Source: JAGVSR01 sp963742405 (lineage in GTDB: Bacteria > Pseudomonadota > Alphaproteobacteria > Rhizobiales > Hyphomicrobiaceae). Taken from it: a DNA stretch of 64,000 nucleotides. How positions within the stretch are numbered: position 1 is the stretch's first letter; each line of letters begins with the position of its first letter. The stretch spans positions 62,001 through 126,000 of the forward strand of contig CAVUMB010000003.1 of the NCBI GenBank assembly GCA_963742405.1, given 5' to 3'. The notes below the pieces were generated by a model that did no database searches, was not told where the DNA came from, and was given only the letters and a program-made list of their open reading frames with translations. Shown here in pieces: positions 61,964 to 64,000 of the stretch. Position numbers and translations under genes: made by a program.

Positions 61964-62323
61964 CTAGACTGTGAGAGCAGCGATCTTTGCCCGAATATCT
62001 TCGATGGAGCAGGGCTTCGTAAGCGTTTCGACGCGTCCGGTCAGCTCGCTTTTGCCGCGCTGCAACTGTTCGGGGAAACCACTCATCAGGAGGATCTTCA
62101 ATCCCGGTTGCTTGGCCGAGAGGGCCTTGGCCAGGGCGATGCCGTCGATGCCCGGCATGTGGACGTCGGTGACGAGGATGTCAAAGACGCCGCCGGTGTC
62201 GGCATGCCCCAACGCTTCCTGGCCATCCTGTGCGACTCGAACCTCGTGCCCGCTGGAGGCAAGGACTCGTTGGAACAGTTCGCGGACGGTGCCATCATCA
62301 TCCGCCAGCAGAATACGCGCCAT
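61964..62323 (-). CDS. Single-domain response regulator (CpdR-like)
   Basis: 119 residues, only a receiver domain. Acidic residues Asp8-Asp10, phosphorylation Asp53 (VTDVHMPGIDG), Ser81 (LLMSGF) and Lys103 (TLTKPC) are all in place. No output domain follows. The length and the closing LTKPCSIEDIRAKI resemble CpdR, which controls ClpXP proteolysis in alphaproteobacteria, but the match is too general to claim. It lies next to hpt on the same strand, 32 bases away; its kinase is not nearby. Confidence 0.88.
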   Translation of the reverse strand: MARILLADDDGTVRELFQRVLASSGHEVRVAQDGQEALGHADTGGVFDILVTDVHMPGIDGIALAKALSAKQPGLKILLMSGFPEQLQRGKSELTGRVETLTKPCSIEDIRAKIAALTV

Positions 62324-62355
62324 TGCTCCCCCTCAGCCCGGTAGGCCGCAGCCAT

Positions 62356-62907
62356 TCAATGCTTGGTGATGCGGCCGACGAACGGCAATTCGCGGTAGCG
62401 ATGAGCCACGTCCATGCCGTACCCGACAACAAACTCGTCCGGACATTCGAAGGCTGCAAAATCGGCTTCTACGTCGACCGCGCGCGGCACCTGTTTTTCC
62501 AGGAGCACACAGGTGCGGATCAAATTGGCGCCGCGAGCCGATAACAGGTCCTTGGCGAAAGCCAGCGTCCGCCCGCTGTCCAGCACATCGTCAACGATCA
62601 GCACGTTGCGGCCCTCCACGCCGAGGTCGAGATCGCGCAGAATTTCGACGCGCCCGGATGACGTCCGGCTTTTTTTGTAGCTCGACAGGGTCAAGAAATC
62701 GACTTCCGGTTCAAGGCCGACACGGTGCAAGGCACGGATCAAGTCGGCTGCGAAGACGAAACTGCCTTTCAGAATTGCCACGATCAGCATGTTCTTCAGG
62801 CCAGCCGACTTCACTTCCAGTGCCAGCTCTTCGAGCCGGCGTGCGATCTCTTCGTCCGAATAGACGATCTCCACGCCGCTGTCGGTGGTGGTTGCCTCAG
62901 CCGTCAT
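62356..62907 (-). CDS. hpt: Hypoxanthine phosphoribosyltransferase
   Basis: Salvages hypoxanthine and guanine using PRPP. The 183-residue protein has the PRT core: VAILKGSFVFAADLIRAL, the flexible-loop SSYKKSRTSSG, and the PRPP motif NVLIVDDVLDSGRTLAF, then ECPDEFVVGYGMD for base binding. It is upstream of the receiver gene on the minus strand and 210 bases from ftsE, which diverges. This neighbourhood (receiver, hpt, ftsEX) is common in Hyphomicrobiales. Confidence 0.95.
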   Translation of the reverse strand: MTAEATTTDSGVEIVYSDEEIARRLEELALEVKSAGLKNMLIVAILKGSFVFAADLIRALHRVGLEPEVDFLTLSSYKKSRTSSGRVEILRDLDLGVEGRNVLIVDDVLDSGRTLAFAKDLLSARGANLIRTCVLLEKQVPRAVDVEADFAAFECPDEFVVGYGMDVAHRYRELPFVGRITKH

Positions 62908-63117
62908 GCCCGGCCCTTTCCATTGCCTAAACTTTTGATTCGACTATGTAGGTATCGGGGCGTTGCCTGCAATGTTCAAGCGTCACCAAGGCAAATCGCC
63001 GCCGCATAAGACGCGCACACGACGCCGCCACAATCGTAAATGATTGATCATCCGGGAGCTTTAGCGGCATAAGTCGCTGCCTCCGGCGACAGGACCATAC
63101 TTGGCGGGAACTCACAC

Positions 63118-63774
63118 GTGATCCGGCTGACGAACGTTGCGCTCAACTATGATCGCGGACCAGATGTGCTCGCCGAAGTGAACGTCGAGCTGAAACCCGG
63201 CTCGTTTCACTTCCTTCACGGCGCCTCGGGTGCCGGCAAGTCGTCTTTGCTGCGGCTGCTGTTCATGTCGATCCACCCCACCCGTGGCCGAATTGAGATG
63301 TTTGGCCAAGATATCAGTCGCGTCACTCCCTCGAAGCGCGCGCAGCTGCGGCGGCGTATCGGCATCGTATTCCAGGATTTCCGTCTTCTCGATCATCTGA
63401 CGACCTGGGAAAATGTTGCGTTGCCGCTGCGCGTCGTCGGCAAACACATCGATGACTACCGCGAGGACGTGACGGACCTGCTACAGTGGGTTGGACTCGG
63501 TGATCGCATGCACGCGTATCCCTCGGTTCTGTCGGGAGGTGAAAAGCAGCGGGCGGCCATCGCGCGTGCCGTGATCGGCAAACCGGAGGTGCTTCTGGCC
63601 GACGAGCCGACCGGTAACGTCGATCCGCAGATGGCGCGCCGGTTGTTGCGTCTTTTCATCGAACTCAACCGTCTCGGGACCTCCGTCGTCATCGCAACCC
63701 ACGATCATCAACTCATGCGGCAATTCAAAGCGCCGCGCTTGGAACTTCATAACGGTCATGTCCGGATCATATGA
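63118..63774 (+). CDS. ftsE: Cell division ATP-binding protein FtsE
   Basis: ABC-type ATPase that works with FtsX to activate peptidoglycan hydrolases at the septum. The 218-residue protein has Walker A GASGAGKS (35-42), Q-loop FQDFRL, signature LSGGEKQR (138-145), Walker B VLLADEPTG (158-166) and the switch His in ATHDH. It starts with GTG 63118. ftsX begins 5 bases downstream. Confidence 0.96.
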   Translation: MIRLTNVALNYDRGPDVLAEVNVELKPGSFHFLHGASGAGKSSLLRLLFMSIHPTRGRIEMFGQDISRVTPSKRAQLRRRIGIVFQDFRLLDHLTTWENVALPLRVVGKHIDDYREDVTDLLQWVGLGDRMHAYPSVLSGGEKQRAAIARAVIGKPEVLLADEPTGNVDPQMARRLLRLFIELNRLGTSVVIATHDHQLMRQFKAPRLELHNGHVRII

Positions 63775-63778
63775 CAAG

Positions 63779-64000
63779 ATGCCGGGTCGTCCGCTGCCGC
63801 AGGGTGCCTATCCCGCGGAGCCGACCTATTTTGATGAGGATCCGACCACCGGTCCGGCGCCTGGGCGGACCTATCCGGCAACCGCTGACGATCGTGGCTA
63901 CGGCGTTTATCCCGAAACACCTGTGCCGCGGCTTGAACCTGATGTTCGGCCGGGCCCTGCCGAACCCGCTCGACGTGGAAAGCCGCAGGTCAATGCGCCG
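63779..64000 (+). CDS. ftsX: Cell division protein FtsX, N-terminal part (cut by window end)
   Basis: Reading from ATG 63779, 5 bases after ftsE, the frame is open to the window end for 74 codons. It is Pro-, Gly- and Tyr-rich (GAYPAEPTYFDEDPTTGPAP, YGVYPETPVPRLEPDVRPG), like the cytosolic N-terminal tails of alphaproteobacterial FtsX. The membrane domain would lie beyond the edge, so the call rests on position after ftsE. An alternative frame starting with ATGA at 63771 gives a less protein-like sequence. Confidence 0.7.
   Translation, partial: MPGRPLPQGAYPAEPTYFDEDPTTGPAPGRTYPATADDRGYGVYPETPVPRLEPDVRPGPAEPARRGKPQVNAP

Noticed and set aside
1..64000. CRISPR arrays, insertion sequences, prophage or integrase genes
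   Set aside because: No regularly spaced repeats, transposase motifs or phage structural genes were seen.

Overview
The window reads as chromosomal DNA from a GC-rich alphaproteobacterium of the Hyphomicrobiales, most like a Hyphomicrobium-type methylotroph. This is inferred from gene content and order: the hemC-hemD-mic60-hemY operon, divergent tsaD, DUF2244 facing nth, rsmI-yraN and gshB-comM, hpt beside ftsEX, and a PqqC gene. No phage, plasmid, insertion sequence or CRISPR array was seen. About 69 protein genes and one tRNA gene are packed with short gaps; no gap exceeds 300 bases.

Layout. 0-7 kb: a secreted Pro-rich protein, an alpha/beta hydrolase, a glycosyltransferase, infC with an apparent AUC start and a good terminator, CreA, a frameshifted mannose-1-phosphate guanylyltransferase and an SDR enzyme. 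7-17 kb: an orphan HigA-type antitoxin, the heme/Mic60 operon, tsaD, an FMN-binding glutamate-synthase-like protein and gpsA. 17-26 kb: small secreted proteins, a Nudix hydrolase, tRNA-Thr(CGT), pqqC, frameshifted rlmN, two related small membrane proteins, argG and an outer-membrane MipA/OmpV protein. 26-34 kb: an Alx/TerC transporter, comM, gshB, an OmpA-type lipoprotein, yraN-rsmI and a DUF1287 protein. 34-45 kb: gluQ, a zinc-ribbon protein, a FeeM-like N-acyl synthase, leuC, a LysR regulator, a beta-propeller protein, trxB, a hydrolase, two zincin-type proteins, leuD and a VOC protein. 45-52 kb: DUF2244, nth, a broken NTF2-like gene, hisF, an MFS/TetR pair with two identical palindromic operators, ynfA and proBA. 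52-64 kb: a secreted lipase, a DUF5993-DsbB pair, a TRAP solute-binding protein, a broken subtilase-like gene, a broken oxalate/formate-type transporter, moaA, a SolA-type oxidase, a receiver protein, hpt, ftsE and the start of ftsX.

How it fits together. Most genes are housekeeping: amino-acid synthesis (arg, leu, pro, his), heme, PQQ and molybdenum cofactors, glutathione and thioredoxin, tRNA and rRNA modification, and cell division. The accessory parts are small secreted or membrane proteins and one self-contained efflux/regulator unit.

Six apparent single-base indels fall in five genes (algA/manC, rlmN, an NTF2-like gene, a subtilase-like gene, an OFA transporter). All are probably dispensable genes, and none of the many likely essential genes is affected. 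Real decay and sequencing error both remain possible. I found no clear large new multi-gene system. The best leads are the dual-operator efflux switch, the paired YWxLAGR membrane proteins, the two zincins next to each other, the FeeM-like synthase and the degenerate subtilase.
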